Assembly: GCA_943138885.2 (NCBI GenBank)
Contig: OW964561.2
Span: 35,231,182 to 35,295,181 of the forward strand
Length of the DNA: 64,000 nt
Source: Tholera decimalis
Lineage: Eukaryota > Arthropoda > Insecta > Lepidoptera > Noctuidae
Direction: 5' to 3'
The notes beneath the pieces were generated by a model, which searched no databases, had not been told where the DNA came from, and saw nothing but the letters and a program-made list of their open reading frames with translations. This document shows, in pieces, positions 1 through 10,727 of the stretch; the first letter of the stretch is position 1, and every line of letters starts with the position of its first letter. The translations under genes and the position numbers were made by a program.

Positions 1-28
1 ACAATTTCAGACTAACTCAATTTGAATC

Positions 29-480
29 ATGGAAAGATACACAACCGAGCAACGCGTTAAAGTTATTCAGGCTTATTATGAAAATGGGCGTTCAAATCAA
101 AATGCACTTACTGTAGTTACTGAACTGCAGTTACTGTGAATGGCGTTCGCTATCGTGAGATGATAACGAACTTTTTATGGCCCAAATTGGAAGATATGGA
201 TGTGGAAGATATGAGGTTTCAACAGGACGGTGCCACTTGCCAAACAGCTAACGAAACAATGGCTCTTTCGCGCGACAAATTCAATGGCCGCCAAGATCAT
301 GTGATTTGACACCGTTGGACTTCTTTCTTTGGGGTTATTTGAAAGAAAAGGTGTACGTCGATAAGCCAACAACAATTCAAGAGCTAAAGCATAGAACCTC
401 AATTATGCCTCAGCGTCATCGAAAATTTGAACCATCGGATGGAGGTGTGCTGCCGAGGTCGCGGCGGCCATTTGGCCGAT
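29..480 (+). pseudogene. mariner-like transposase, internally deleted
   Basis: Remnant of a transposase of the mariner/Tc1 superfamily. The start codon at 29 opens an N-terminal helix-turn-helix segment (MERYTTEQRVKVIQAYYENG). After about 130 the frame jumps into the catalytic region: the motif FQQDGATC carries one catalytic Asp near 208-230, and DLTPLDFFLWGYLKEK near 306-350 carries the third acidic position and its usual surroundings. The middle of the protein, including the first catalytic Asp, is missing, and the last part is shifted in frame near 290, so it cannot be active. No terminal inverted repeats were identified. It resembles the deleted copy at 10.7-11.6 kb in design but not closely in sequence. 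Confidence 0.75.
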
Positions 481-623
481 ATTTTGTTCCATACATAATT
501 GAACCATACCATATTATCATAATAAAAAGAAATGACAATAATTTCCTAAATAATTTGTGTTTTATTCAAAATCAACATCGGCCCCCACCCTTTAGTTTAC
601 GTCGCGTGGCATCCAACATTTAG

Positions 624-1084
624 CACTATACCCGCAAAACCGAATGGGTCCTTCAATACCGAAGGATGCGCGGTAAGCTTGTGATTAAAAAGTGACGGAA
701 ATATTACGTTTGTCCTTTTCTGGACTAAAATATTCGGTTTATTTTTAACCTCTTCAATAAATTACGTCGCAAGTTAAGGAGAGAGGGTCGATGCATCGTG
801 ATATTGTGGGACGCGTCCTAAATATTGTGGCTTCACATTTCAATGTCTAAGTATTATAGAAAACATTTTACTTTAATTAAAACTTCAAACATCATGATGT
901 TTGATTTGATCTTGATTTTCTTTTAAAATAGTTTTTAAATTAATTCCGGAATAGTTGTTTTTTTAACCATTTGTGGGTAGGTGTAAAATTGTAAAATATG
1001 TAACGTCACACATGGTATTCTTGATCTCGAGGTGTACTCAATACAAACATACTACATATAAATAATAGTAGATTATACAACAAG
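624..1084. other. no feature recognised
   Basis: AT-rich sequence without a supportable coding region or repeat structure. Confidence 0.5.
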
Positions 1085-1117
1085 TGAAAAAAAAGGGAAT
1101 TTAATTCGAGGTACGAA

Positions 1118-1205
1118 GTTGGATCCCGAGAGCAGCGAAGGATTCTAGAGTAGAATCCCGAGCGTAGCGAGGGATTCTAGATTAGAATCCTGAGCGGAGC
1201 GAGGG
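1118..1205 (-). repeat. tandem hairpin array at the Crypton 3' end
   Basis: About three units of roughly 32 bp built on GAATCCCGAGCGTAGCGAGG and GGATTCTAGA. Each unit can fold because GAATCCC and GGGATTC are complementary, separated by about 11 nt of GAGCG-TAGCGA type; the junctions between units (GGATTCTAGAGTAGAATCC) are also near-palindromes. The same array lies at the 3' side of the Crypton relative at 49.0-49.1 kb. Confidence 0.8.
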
Positions 1206-1356
1206 ATACAAGGACCGAGATAAATTTTTTTTTCACGAGTTGTGTACTCTACTTTTTACCATTGACTGTGAGAAAATAAATAGGAGTCTAATATTTATAT
1301 TCATAGAATTTTATTATATAATCAGTAATAAAAGAACAAAGGATTAAATATAAACA

Positions 1357-2608
1357 TTAAAAATTTATAGTGAAATTAGAACAGTTTTCAAAATTCAGTG
1401 TTATATTCTTGTTTGGTTTTGAAACTGTCGTATTAGATAAGACTTGGGTATTTGGCAAAGTCGCCGTATTTTGTGGTTGCTGTTGCTGAGAAAGCTGTAA
1501 TGTAGTTGTTTTACAAGGTTTTCCTTTCGATGTTGAAGGGCGCGCCGGAGATAGTGGCGCAGAAGGGTCAACAGCAGACGGTTTTAGATTTATACTGTCA
1601 ATTATTCGGCTGCATCTTTTGGATTTGTTTTCGATCGAATCCTCGATATAGCTTTCTGCTACTGTGCTGGACCTCCACCCTCCGTGGCGTTTCAGTTCTG
1701 TAAGATCAGCACCTGAATTTGCTAAAAGGGTGGCAGAGCTTCTACGGAAACAATGTCCTGTGTACTTTTCGGGATTTGGTAGATTTAAGAATGTGGCAAT
1801 CTCTTTTGGCATCGCACCTATTTTGTTAATTCCAATAGGTTGCCGAGTACATTTTCCGCCATGGTATTGTAAGAAAAACCTATCGGTTTTTGTATTAGTG
1901 GGCCTTATAGCTTGATATTTTTCGACGATTTTAACGTATTCCTGCCGTATTACGAACGTTCTATCAATTTTAGTTTTTGTATCAGTTAAAACAACCAGTA
2001 ATAAATTTTCCGAGTGTTTTTGGATGTCGTTCATAGTTATTTTTAATAATTCGTTACTGCGACAGGCCCCATTCACGCCAAAAATTAGCACAACCTGTGA
2101 ACAATAATAAAAAAATATGTATTTACAGGAAAACTTTAAAAGTTCAGTAGGTTTGTAAATAAATATGTTTTAAGTAGGTACTTACTTTTACGGCCAGAAA
2201 ACTGTGGTCAGGTGCATCATTTAGAAAACGTTCAATGTTTTGGGAGGTTAGCACTCTAGATTTCTTTGGCTTATCACCCTCAGACAGCCGTTTTAAGTAT
2301 GTCACTAACTTTGAATAGTTTGAAATATCAATGTTGTGTTTTATTCTCACTGTTGATTTTAGCATAGAATATATGCTCCAAAGTGTCGACGCCTTCTTCG
2401 TCTTGGTTAATTCGTTGAAATAGTTAAGAAATACGCATTCTGAGAAGGAATTGGCGCCATTCGTGGTTTTCCAGTCGCAGAACAAATTGTATGTTTTCAG
2501 ATACAAATCCCGAGATTTTGGCGGCAACAAATCATCTACTATAACTGCTGCGTTAGTACGAAATGATTCCGGAGTCAGTGTCTCATTTTCGTCATCGGAA
2601 GAACTCAT
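1357..2608 (-). CDS. Crypton-type tyrosine recombinase, two exons, open frame
   Basis: Exon 1 is 2608-2186 and exon 2 is 2094-1357; the 91-bp intron has a consensus GTAAGTA donor and a TTCACAG acceptor, and joining them gives one open frame of 386 residues. Residues 1-141 form the N-terminal helical core-binding domain (LLPPKSRDLYLKTYNLFCDW). Residues from about 142 form the catalytic domain with all expected residues visible: Arg153 (GACRSNELL), Lys181 or Lys183, the H-x-x-R box at His255/Arg258 (GHCFRRS), His278 and Trp281 (LKRHGGW) and nucleophile Tyr290 (VAESYIEDS). The C-terminal 90 residues are Ser/Thr/Gln-rich and low in complexity. The enzyme should cut and rejoin DNA through a 3'-phosphotyrosine. 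No disabling lesion is seen. A host gene domesticated from a Crypton is an alternative, but the flanking hairpin array shared with another copy favours a transposon. Confidence 0.8.
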
Positions 2609-2680
2609 TTTGTTTCAGTTATTATGTTAATAAATTTTCCAATGACACAAAACAACCACGATAACAGAGAGAAAAGAACT

Positions 2681-3850
2681 TAAAATTGGCGGTTTTTTTT
2701 TAATATAATCGTATAGCTCTATGGAATAGATCCATTTAGCCAGCCAGTAGGTACTTTCAGCACGTTTCAAATTTTTTTTTACATAATTCGTGCTTGTTCC
2801 AAATTCAAAAAGTCTTTATTCACTCAGTGAGTAAAAGAGCGTTTTATTCACTGTTATCGATGAATAAAGTGCCCTTTTTCGAGTGGCAATGGTAAAAAAT
2901 TTATTATTTATTTAATCTATGATGAAAAACAGTGTTTTCTCAAGTGGTTATAGACATTTTCACGATACATAAGTAGATCTAAATAAACATTTTTTTAAAC
3001 TTCTGTCAGTCTTTTTGTTTGTCTGAACTAACCACTGGAACAGCTGAACCAATTTTTATGGGACTTTAACTAGAAGATACAGAAATTTATAGAATGAATT
3101 GGCGGACAAAGCCATAACAAAAATGCAGAATTTATTTTGCGGTTTTCTAGACATCATAAATATTTGTAACCTAATTCGCATATGTAGGTATTTCGGTCCA
3201 TTGATATAAACAGGAGACGAAAGTGAACATAAATTCGGAAGCCGGTCCCGGCCGCACCTGTTCGGAAACCCGAAGCCATTCAACACGGAACAAATGACCA
3301 AGTTTGCTGCTATTTCAACTTTGAAGTTGTTATAAGGACCCTCGCCTTCTTTGTAACTCAAACCATGACCTGTATTTCTTTGTTTATCAATTTCTTAGGT
3401 TATTTGGCCGAGTTTTCTTTTACAAGAATGGAACAGTTTGAAGTGAAATTTTGGGACATCGTAAATAGAATTGACTCGTGATTATCTGGCCGTTTGAGTA
3501 ATAAATGCAGCCATCTCAAATTACTTTGTCAAATCGTTCGAGCTAGTTTAAGGTCTAAGTATAGCTACATCTGTACTATCTGGTTCAAATCTATGTGGTT
3601 CATCAAAAGATAACCTAATAAATTAATCTACATAATTATTATTTATGATTACACCTGTACGGATTTTATTAAATTTAATAGTGACTTCTGTCTCTGAGTT
3701 TATTGCGGTGTTTCATCTCTCAATTATTAACATTGTTTGTGTGCTTAAATAATTATTTTAATACTTGCATTTTAATTTATGTGATTAGTGTTGCATCGTT
3801 TTAATTAACAATAAATGAAATAAACTATCTCAGGCTAGCCAGATAGAAAA
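2681..3850. other. no gene; one weak repeat relic
   Basis: AT-rich sequence. Around 2990-3100 the text (a 'CTGAACCAATTTTTATGGGA'-like stretch) resembles worn copies of a dispersed lepidopteran repeat. Nothing else is supportable. Confidence 0.4.
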
Positions 3851-3859
3851 TAGCAGCCT

Positions 3860-4352
3860 CATCTAGTTTAAGCTGACTAAACAAGAACTTAGCCAACCAC
3901 CAACCAACCAGGCTAAATAGATTTGTGCAACGATGCACTGGTCGAGTCAAAGCTCCAGAGCCTTGAACACCGACGACGAGTTGCAATTCTATCGGTTTTC
4001 TATCAGTTACATTTCGGGGAGTGTGCGATAGAATTACACAATCTAATTCCGCCAAGCTCGTTCCATCATCGGATTACGAGACAAACGGCGAAGCGCCATC
4101 GTTACATAGTGGACATCCCACCCATACGCACAAAACATTTTGGAAATACCTTCATTGTGCGTACGGCTAAGGAGTGGAATTCCCTGCCGGAGTCTGTTTC
4201 CTGACAGCTATAACCTAGGGTATTTAAGTCAAAAGTAAATAGGTTACTTTTAGGTAAGCGTGCTCCATCTTCGACCACATCATCATTTACCATCAGGTGA
4301 GGTAGTGGTCAAACGCGAACCTATTTTCAATTAAAAAAAAACAACTGGATTC
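3860..4352 (+). pseudogene. non-LTR retrotransposon (LINE) ORF2 C-terminus and 3' tail
   Basis: 5'-truncated LINE. The readable part gives the region after the reverse transcriptase: LEHRRRVAILSVFYQLHFGE, then RTKHFGNTFIVRTAKEWNSL, stopping early at about 4202. It is followed by a 3' UTR with CATCAGGTGAGGTAGTGGTC and an A-rich tail near 4335-4352. Related tails occur at 8.9-9.5, 27.4, 46.4, 49.8 and 62.1 kb. I did not settle the clade. Confidence 0.8.
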
Positions 4353-4374
4353 AGAGTAAAAGCCTAATTTAGCT

Positions 4375-4510
4375 AAGGTGAGAGGAGGAGACTTGAGAGG
4401 TCGCAGGTTTGAACTATTGCCGTGAACCCTCGTGAGTGAGCACACGCATATTTAGCTTAGTTAACAAGGGGTTAGTTAACAAGATTGTTGTAATGTAAAT
4501 TCTACCCACC
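4375..4510 (+). repeat. tRNA-derived SINE fragment
   Basis: Contains GAGGTCGCAGGTTTGAAC, similar to a pol III B box, then CCGTGAACCCTCGTGAGTGA and TTAGCTTAGTTAACAAGG. The same modules occur in reverse at 50.13-50.30 kb, so this is a dispersed SINE and not a tRNA gene. Confidence 0.55.
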
Positions 4511-4724
4511 ATGCTAGTTTTCTTCAAAAGTAAAAACAGAAAAGAAAAAATGATAGCGTGTAAAAGTGTTATTCTTAAACTACTTATAAAATAAATGTCA
4601 TTTAGTTTACGAATAATACGAAAAACTTTCAAACTTGATCAATGTTATTTCGTTTGTAGATTGTAAAGTGTTATATTTATTATTCCCTTTCTAAATAACG
4701 GTTATCTAAAAGACGTGTTGTTAT

Positions 4725-4764
4725 TAACGATAATACAATCGTGCTAAAGATTGTATTATCGTTA
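4725..4764. repeat. 16-bp stem hairpin
   Basis: TAACGATAATACAATC is followed after an 8-nt loop by its exact reverse complement. Confidence 0.7.
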
Positions 4765-5103
4765 TTGTTTGAGTAAAATTCCTTTTGTGTTAAGTTTCTT
4801 TTTATTGTGTATAAAATTATGTTCAATTCTGTCTTAATTCCGAACATTTGCAAACAAAACAAATGTTGTATGAAGACGTTTATGTAATCTAAAAGTTTGA
4901 GAATTCAATTCTACTGTTATTACTATTCTACTTAGAACTATTTGGAATGTTGGAGTTTAAATATTTTGTTTTGCTTATTTTGCATCGTTCCCTAGGGTAT
5001 ATTTCGTTTCATCTTTTTAATCTTATGATAATAGTATAATTTTACTTATAACGTTCTCAAAGTTGGGACACAGGTTTCCTCTACAACGTGTAGTGAAAAC
5101 ACC

Positions 5104-6545
5104 ATACCCAACGAGCACATTAGTGGAAATAGCAGCCTATTTTGTTACTTTGGGTTGTAAAATAGCGGTTTAAGGGTTCAAAAAGCAGTTCAGAGTTGCA
5201 TATCTGCATCCGTAAACGTCTATAGTTATAAAAGTTACTTAAGGTGCTATAAGCTGAATCAAATACTACCCTAGCCTTCACAGTAGTCCACGGTAGAACT
5301 CATTTACCACTTACACCTTTATATGAGAGTTACGAAGGTAATTCTGCCACTCACAGCTGCACAGTAGTTTCCATTGTAACTTGTATAGGTTATAGTTATA
5401 GTAACCACTATTATACTACTATAAGTTTCATTATAGAAATAATAGAAACTCTTCTGCATACTATAGTTACAAAAAAATCATCAGTGTAACTAAGGCCTTT
5501 AGTAGCAATAGTCATTCCTTGCAGGCTCAATCCATTCGCCATTTTACAGCCGCTTTTGTAACTATTATAAAACATTTAATAAAATGGATGCTAAACGAAT
5601 AAGTACGTAACTAGATCTTATAACCTTTATAATATTAATACTTAATACTAAACATTAATACTTATAATATTAATCTCAACATTTCACAAATCACAAACTT
5701 AACCTCAAAAACAGGAAAATAGGAGCTTTTTGTGGCTGTGAGTTGTACTAGGGGAACAAAAATCACTGGAAGCGTTAGAAGGGTGAAAATTAGCGCTATG
5801 ATTCTCAAAAGGGAGTTATTAGAGCTCAAACTGCAGGTTATGACTACAGTACAATGACGCCATGATTTTTTATGAAAACTTATAATTCACTTGCAAAATT
5901 GAGTTGATATACATTGGTTTTTCAGTTAAATGTGCATTAAATGTACCGGTAAACAATCGGCCACTTGCGAATAGTAAGTTATCGACACGTAAAAATACGG
6001 AAATAAAATTTATTCTGTATAACAAATAAAAAATATCACATATCTTTTGTTAATTTTTTAAATATCATAAAAGCGCGTTAAAATTACTCGAAAATTATCT
6101 TATATATCTACAGTAAACTGGACAGCGTTTTAAGTATCTTTATATATCTTGCTAATACAGAATACAAACATTTACTTCTTTTTGTTTTATTTTCATGATG
6201 GCGACGAAAACACTTTACCAAAATATTACAAACAATGTCAACTGAAGATATACAATAAAGAACTATAATCAATTCATTCGTTCAAAGTAGTTCAAATTCA
6301 TTCAAAAGTAGCGCTACGAGAGCTTTAGTATAGCGTTAATAAATCGTTATAGCTATTAAGGAACCTTTATGCAACCGTTGTGCAGGTTAAATTGAACTTT
6401 AGGTTGCATAAAATGGCACCCAAATAGCGCTAAAGCGGCTGCTTTAAGTCTGCAGTAGACGCTCTATCGCTTACGTCTATTACCATAAGTAATAATCGGA
6501 TACGCTCCAAAGCTCTAATGCAGCCCATTTGTGCTAGTTGGGTAT
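5104..6545. mobile_element. non-coding DNA transposon (MITE-like), 1.44 kb
   Basis: The ends are inverted: ATACCCAACGAGCACA at 5104-5119 and the complement of ATACCCAACTAGCACA at 6530-6545 (15 of 16 match). Both ends are bordered by TA, which would fit a TA target duplication if the true ends start at CCCAAC. The interior is AT-rich, with many short palindromic TATAGTTATA-like runs and no coding capacity. The superfamily is not assigned. Confidence 0.6.
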
Positions 6546-8870
6546 CTATCCAAAAAGGTTGAAGACAACATCTGGTATAGAGTCTCTATGCACAGTTTCA
6601 GTTAAAATTAAAAATAAGTGACTCAAAGAATTGATACCAAATTATCGGTTTCATATTATGTTTCTTGAGTACCAATCATAACAAACGTGTCACAGCACTA
6701 CAAGGGTCAATAACTTTCACGTCACTTGCCAATAACATGATGATTCTGTTCGTTCTTCTTTATTTGAAAATTTTGGTCTCTGGTATCAATGTATTGAGTA
6801 ATAAGTTCCACACATGTAGACATAGGATTACAAAACCCTTGCCATATCGTTTGTTACCATCTAAAGAAGCCGTGCACTTGGTATGTATATACCCTTTAAA
6901 TTACACGTTGTATATGAGTGTAAATAGGCTGAAATCCATCACGCAGGCCAGAGGCACGTAGACAGCGAGTTGGTGGTGTTACATGTCTTCAAATTTTTCG
7001 GTCCTGAGACATACCAGTTTCTTAACAATCTTTTAATTTTGAGATGATACAAGTCACACAAAGTTTTCCCAATATGTTGGGGACGGTTTTTCATCAAACA
7101 GGGTACAGCTGAGTACTAGTGTTAAATGGAACGATTGCCAAAGATGAACAAATAACAGCCAAGACGAATGGTTTAACACGCTTTCCGAGAAATGTCCGGA
7201 GGCTTCTCAATACATTAAGGCGGTAACCCATCTCCAGAGCGACCTCAGCCAGCATTGCTTAACCTTGAATATTAATCCGTGCGGCAGTTTTCATTTAGCC
7301 ACGAGTTCCTACGTAATAGTCTTATAATGTCGATCAAAAAGATGGAGGTCAAAACATCAATACGATTTTGTATGGGTCCATTTTACGCACTTATACATAT
7401 TCCATTCTAGGTCGTTAGGTCATACATGAGCACTAATGAACATCGGAATCATAAAGTTAATCCTTTGGCTCGTGATCGAAGTTAAACAATAGGAAACTAA
7501 ATGGAAAACTTCATCCACTAATTTGGATTTGAATAGAACAAATGAGGGGTGGTGAAACTTTTGTTTTAATCTCTGTGAAAATTTCCCACTTTTTACTCAA
7601 GTTTCATGCATTTTGCGAATATAAGTCTTGGTTTTGTTTGTATTGAAACTTAAGACGTTGCGTACGGGTTAATCTTATCTTAACCCAAATTCAGCCAAGT
7701 GGTGCTTTGTAAATTTTGCAATGTTTTGCGATTTAATAACATATTTTAAATCTTTAAACTAATATCTGAGCGCAGTTCTCGAAGTCGCCGCCGCTATTGT
7801 GGCGTGGCCAGGTTACGTTGGAACAGCGTAAATTAACGCCACATCCCCTCTATTGTTGGTGAATCTTTTGGTTTAGATGAGGTCAAACTCCACCAAATTG
7901 TCGACGGAGTCCCACTGCGTGGGGCTCCTATTTCAAGAGTTTAAGGAAACTTAACCAAACCGAACCTGGGGATGCCCCTGACGTCGGTCGTGTAGGGTTA
8001 GGATTTAGGGTACTAAAGCTATTTAGAACTTACATTTTGGGTATTAATGTTACCATTTCAGGTGATTAACTTAATTAAAAAATAAAAATCTGATAAACAT
8101 TGAATTCCGCGATTTTAAATTTCGGGATATGGATCTTCAGGATTTTAACCTTTCGGGCAAATTAACTTTCGGGATTTATAACTTTCGGCCAAACAATCAT
8201 TCGGCGTTTAATTTTTCGAGATTTCTTTCATAGGTATTTTAAAATACAGTCTTTTAAATTTCTGTATTGTAATACGTTCCCTTAAAAAAGAGGCTCAATA
8301 GTTATTCGATTGACATTCAAGGTTTTCATAGATGACATTGATCTGATATCAAAAATAGGGGTCCCCTAGAAAATTTTGTGCTTAACTCAACGAAGTTTAG
8401 TGACAAGGGACAATGCTGTCAAAACTAACTTTTTAATCAAGTATTATGGAAGATTAACCTCAAAACCAATCAAGTTTGGTTACATAAACTGTCATTGCAG
8501 ATTTTGTTAAACTTTATTATTGTTATACATATTTAATGGATTAAATATATCAGTATGGTATACTGCTAAGCAGATTTTATAGAGGATGTTGTTACACAGC
8601 ACAACAAAAAAAAGAAAAGGAGGAATTTTATTTCTTTGTATAGTTGAGACATGATACACAAAAGGTTTGAAATGTTGTTGTAAGAGATTGTTTTGTGTGA
8701 TAAGACCGCCATTGTATACTTATTCTTAGACATACATGTACCTATGCTTGTCTTGTACTTATTAGGATGTAGTTAACAATAATATCCTCAAGTTGCTAAA
8801 ATATAGTAACCTCACTGGGTGAGGTAACTAGGTACGTATATTTTCCAGTTTTTGTGATCGGTGCTCTCGA
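6546..8870. other. no gene; SINE fragment at about 7055-7140
   Basis: Only one repeat is recognisable: about 7055-7140 holds TTTTCCCAATATGTTGGGGA followed by CAGCTGAGTACTAGTG, the worn core of the SINE also found at 16.9 and 22.98 kb. Sequence near 8700 (GATAAGACCGCCATTGTA) matches the 3' UTR of the LINE at 24.4 kb. The rest shows nothing I can support. Confidence 0.45.
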
Positions 8871-8873
8871 ACA

Positions 8874-9477
8874 GTGATACCTTTTGTGCTTACAGCCTTT
8901 TCAAAGAGGGTGAGGCGATACTTCACGCCTGGACAGCTTCTGAATCTTTATACAGCACAGGTCCGTTCCTGCATGGAGTACTGCAGCCACTTGTGGGATG
9001 GCTCTGAAAAATACCAACTTGCTGCACTGGACTCGATCGAGCGCAGGGCTAAAAGGCTTATAGGCGACGAGGCGCTATCGGGCAAGCTTCATAGCCTGGC
9101 TCATCGGCGAACCGTTGCTTGCCTGTCGGTTTTCTACAGATTGTACTTCGGGGAGTGTGCGCAGGAGCTCCATGACCTTATTCCTCCATCTCCCTTTCAC
9201 TACCGGTCTACCAGACGCACGGCTGGATACCATCCACACTTGGTTGATATACCGTATTGTCATACCAAGCGCTTCTCCTCCACATTTATTGTGCACACTT
9301 CCAAGCTGTGGAATTCTCTGCCGGCTTCTGTGTTCCCTGCCACTTATGACCTTTCAACCTTTAATGCAAGAGTAAACAGGCATCTTCTGGGCTTGCTCGT
9401 TCCATCGTAGACCTCATCTATCGCTTATCATCAGGCGAGATCGAGGTCAAGAGTGAGCTCATTCTGAATAAAAAAAA
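8874..9477 (+). pseudogene. LINE ORF2 C-terminal part, 178 codons open, with 3' tail
   Basis: 5'-truncated non-LTR retrotransposon. The open stretch 8874-9410 covers the reverse transcriptase thumb and C-terminal region: RRYFTPGQLLNLYTAQVRSC, MEYCSHLWDGSEKYQLAALD, SLAHRRTVACLSVFYRLYFG and FIVHTSKLWNSLPASVFPA. The palm with the catalytic Asp pair is absent. The stop is followed by TATCATCAGGCGAGATCGAG and a poly(A) tract near 9468. The open frame suggests a fairly young truncated copy; 49.83-50.09 kb is a close relative. Confidence 0.85.
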
Positions 9478-9569
9478 AGAAATTTCAAAAATCTGTTTGG
9501 TACTTACTCAAAAGCTAAGTATTACATATTTCATTTATTGGTTTAAAGGCAGCCATTGTCATACAACAT

Positions 9570-9632
9570 GTATGTACTATCAGATGAGACAGTGGTCCAA
9601 CGCGAGCCTATCATCAATAAAAAAAAGAAATT
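9570..9632 (+). repeat. LINE 3' tail fragment
   Basis: CTATCAGATGAGACAGTGGT, then CCAACGCGAGCCTATC and an A-rich tail. This is the 3' end of the LINE family seen at 3.9-4.35 kb, truncated to its last 60 or so bases. Confidence 0.7.
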
Positions 9633-9849
9633 ACTTCACACTAGGCTCACAATCAGCTCTATTTGAACGTCAAAAATAAATATATTTATTTATTTATTTA
9701 TTTATTCAATAAACACAATCAATCTCACAGTCAAACCAAAACGCTTATATGTTAACAATTAATTATTTAGACATAAGGGAAAAAAAAATAACTATTGTAG
9801 GTAAGTGACTGTCATAGTTACATAACTAATAATACAAATCGAAGAAAAA

Positions 9850-10055
9850 AAAAATGTATACATGTCAAGTTATTAAGTTCAATACAAATAAAATCAATAT
9901 ATATGTAAGACAAAAGTATACATGTCAAGTTATAAGGTTCAATACAAATAAATGTCAAAAATTATACATGTCAAATTTTAAAATTCAAAACAAATAAACG
10001 TCAAAAAAAATTATACATGTCAAGTTATAAAATTCAAATATTACAGAAATGTCAA
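9850..10055 (-). repeat. four diverged ~50-bp tandem repeats in the LINE 3' UTR
   Basis: Plus-strand core ATACATGTCAAGTTATAAGG followed by TTCAATACAAATAAA, repeated four times with small changes. Confidence 0.75.
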
Positions 10056-10278
10056 ACATTAAATTTATTCAAAAACAACATTACATATTTCCTTGAGCTG
10101 TTAATATTATCTACAAATATGTCGGCATTTGGACTGCTGTCAAGGTAACTATTAATTAGAGAAATTGCTCTCGCAGTTGGGCTGTTGTTACACTGATGTG
10201 TACGCCATGCCGGCGGACACGCCAAAATATAACAATTCCTTAAAATTGCCCGCCCGTCCGCAAGTCCGTTTATCCTTT
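10052..10278 (-). pseudogene. C-terminal fragment of a LINE protein
   Basis: About 75 codons are open from roughly 10278 to the TGA at 10052-10054. Visible stretches are KRINGLADGRAILRNCYILA, CPPAWRTHQCNNSPTARAIS and LINSYLDSSPNADIFVDN. I remember this block as recurrent in lepidopteran repeat proteins but cannot name the family; assignment to a LINE rests on its position before a repeat-tailed 3' UTR. The upstream coding part is missing. Confidence 0.5.
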
Positions 10279-10470
10279 TTTCGGGGCTAAAATCATCAAA
10301 TGACTTCTCCCGGTCCAGGTGGAGTGGAAGAGAGTGACAGAATTCTACAGACCAAAACCTACCCTGTACCTTTTATGTTGTTCAAGGGCTGCGGTATTGC
10401 GTTAGAATATTTACAGAACCGAGCAGGCATTAGCCTGGCCAGACCCCGTCATCGGTGCTGACTTATCTTG
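10279..10470 (-). repeat. diverged R1-type 3' UTR fragment
   Basis: Contains a worn stem-loop (GTGACAGAATTCTACAGACC) and the downstream blocks AAGGGCTGCGGTATTGCGTT, the order seen in the R1-family 3' UTR fragment at 44.75 kb. Confidence 0.6.
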
Positions 10471-10727
10471 ATGTCCATTCATCTTGAAATTAAGATGAGG
10501 CACAAAAATAACTCAAATACACATACGATAATTAATTTAATATTTTATTAAAACTAGAAAATTATGTAAAATGAAATAGCACAAATGTTTGCTAGCTCTT
10601 GAACGAAGAACTTTGTATGTACGTAATTATAAAGCTAAAATAAATACAATCATCAACTGGTCAAACTCAAGCATAACAAAGATCTAAAATATCACACACA
10701 TATCGACACAATGCCTTTATTATAGAG

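Larger units (their letters stand above)
1085..2680 (-). mobile_element. Crypton-like DNA transposon (tyrosine recombinase)
   Basis: The element consists of a two-exon tyrosine-recombinase gene followed, at its 3' side, by a short UTR and an array of GAATCCC/GGGATTC hairpins. No long terminal inverted repeats are seen, as expected for Cryptons, which integrate by recombination. The outer limits are approximate: the 3' side is placed by homology with the deleted relative at 48.64-49.12 kb, which shares the stretch around TTATTTTCTCA, the GAAAAGTAGAG block and the hairpins in the same order. Confidence 0.75.
9676..10278 (-). mobile_element. 5'-truncated LINE with (AAAT)n tail
   Basis: Read on the minus strand: a C-terminal reading frame (10278-10052), a 3' UTR with tandem repeats, and a terminal (TAAA)n run at 9676-9712. 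A short tandem tail in place of poly(A) is known for several LINE clades. This copy is distinct from the neighbouring plus-strand LINEs. Confidence 0.6.

Noticed and set aside
3056..3361. 101-codon minus-strand frame as a host gene
   Set aside because: No start context, no similarity, and part overlaps a worn repeat.
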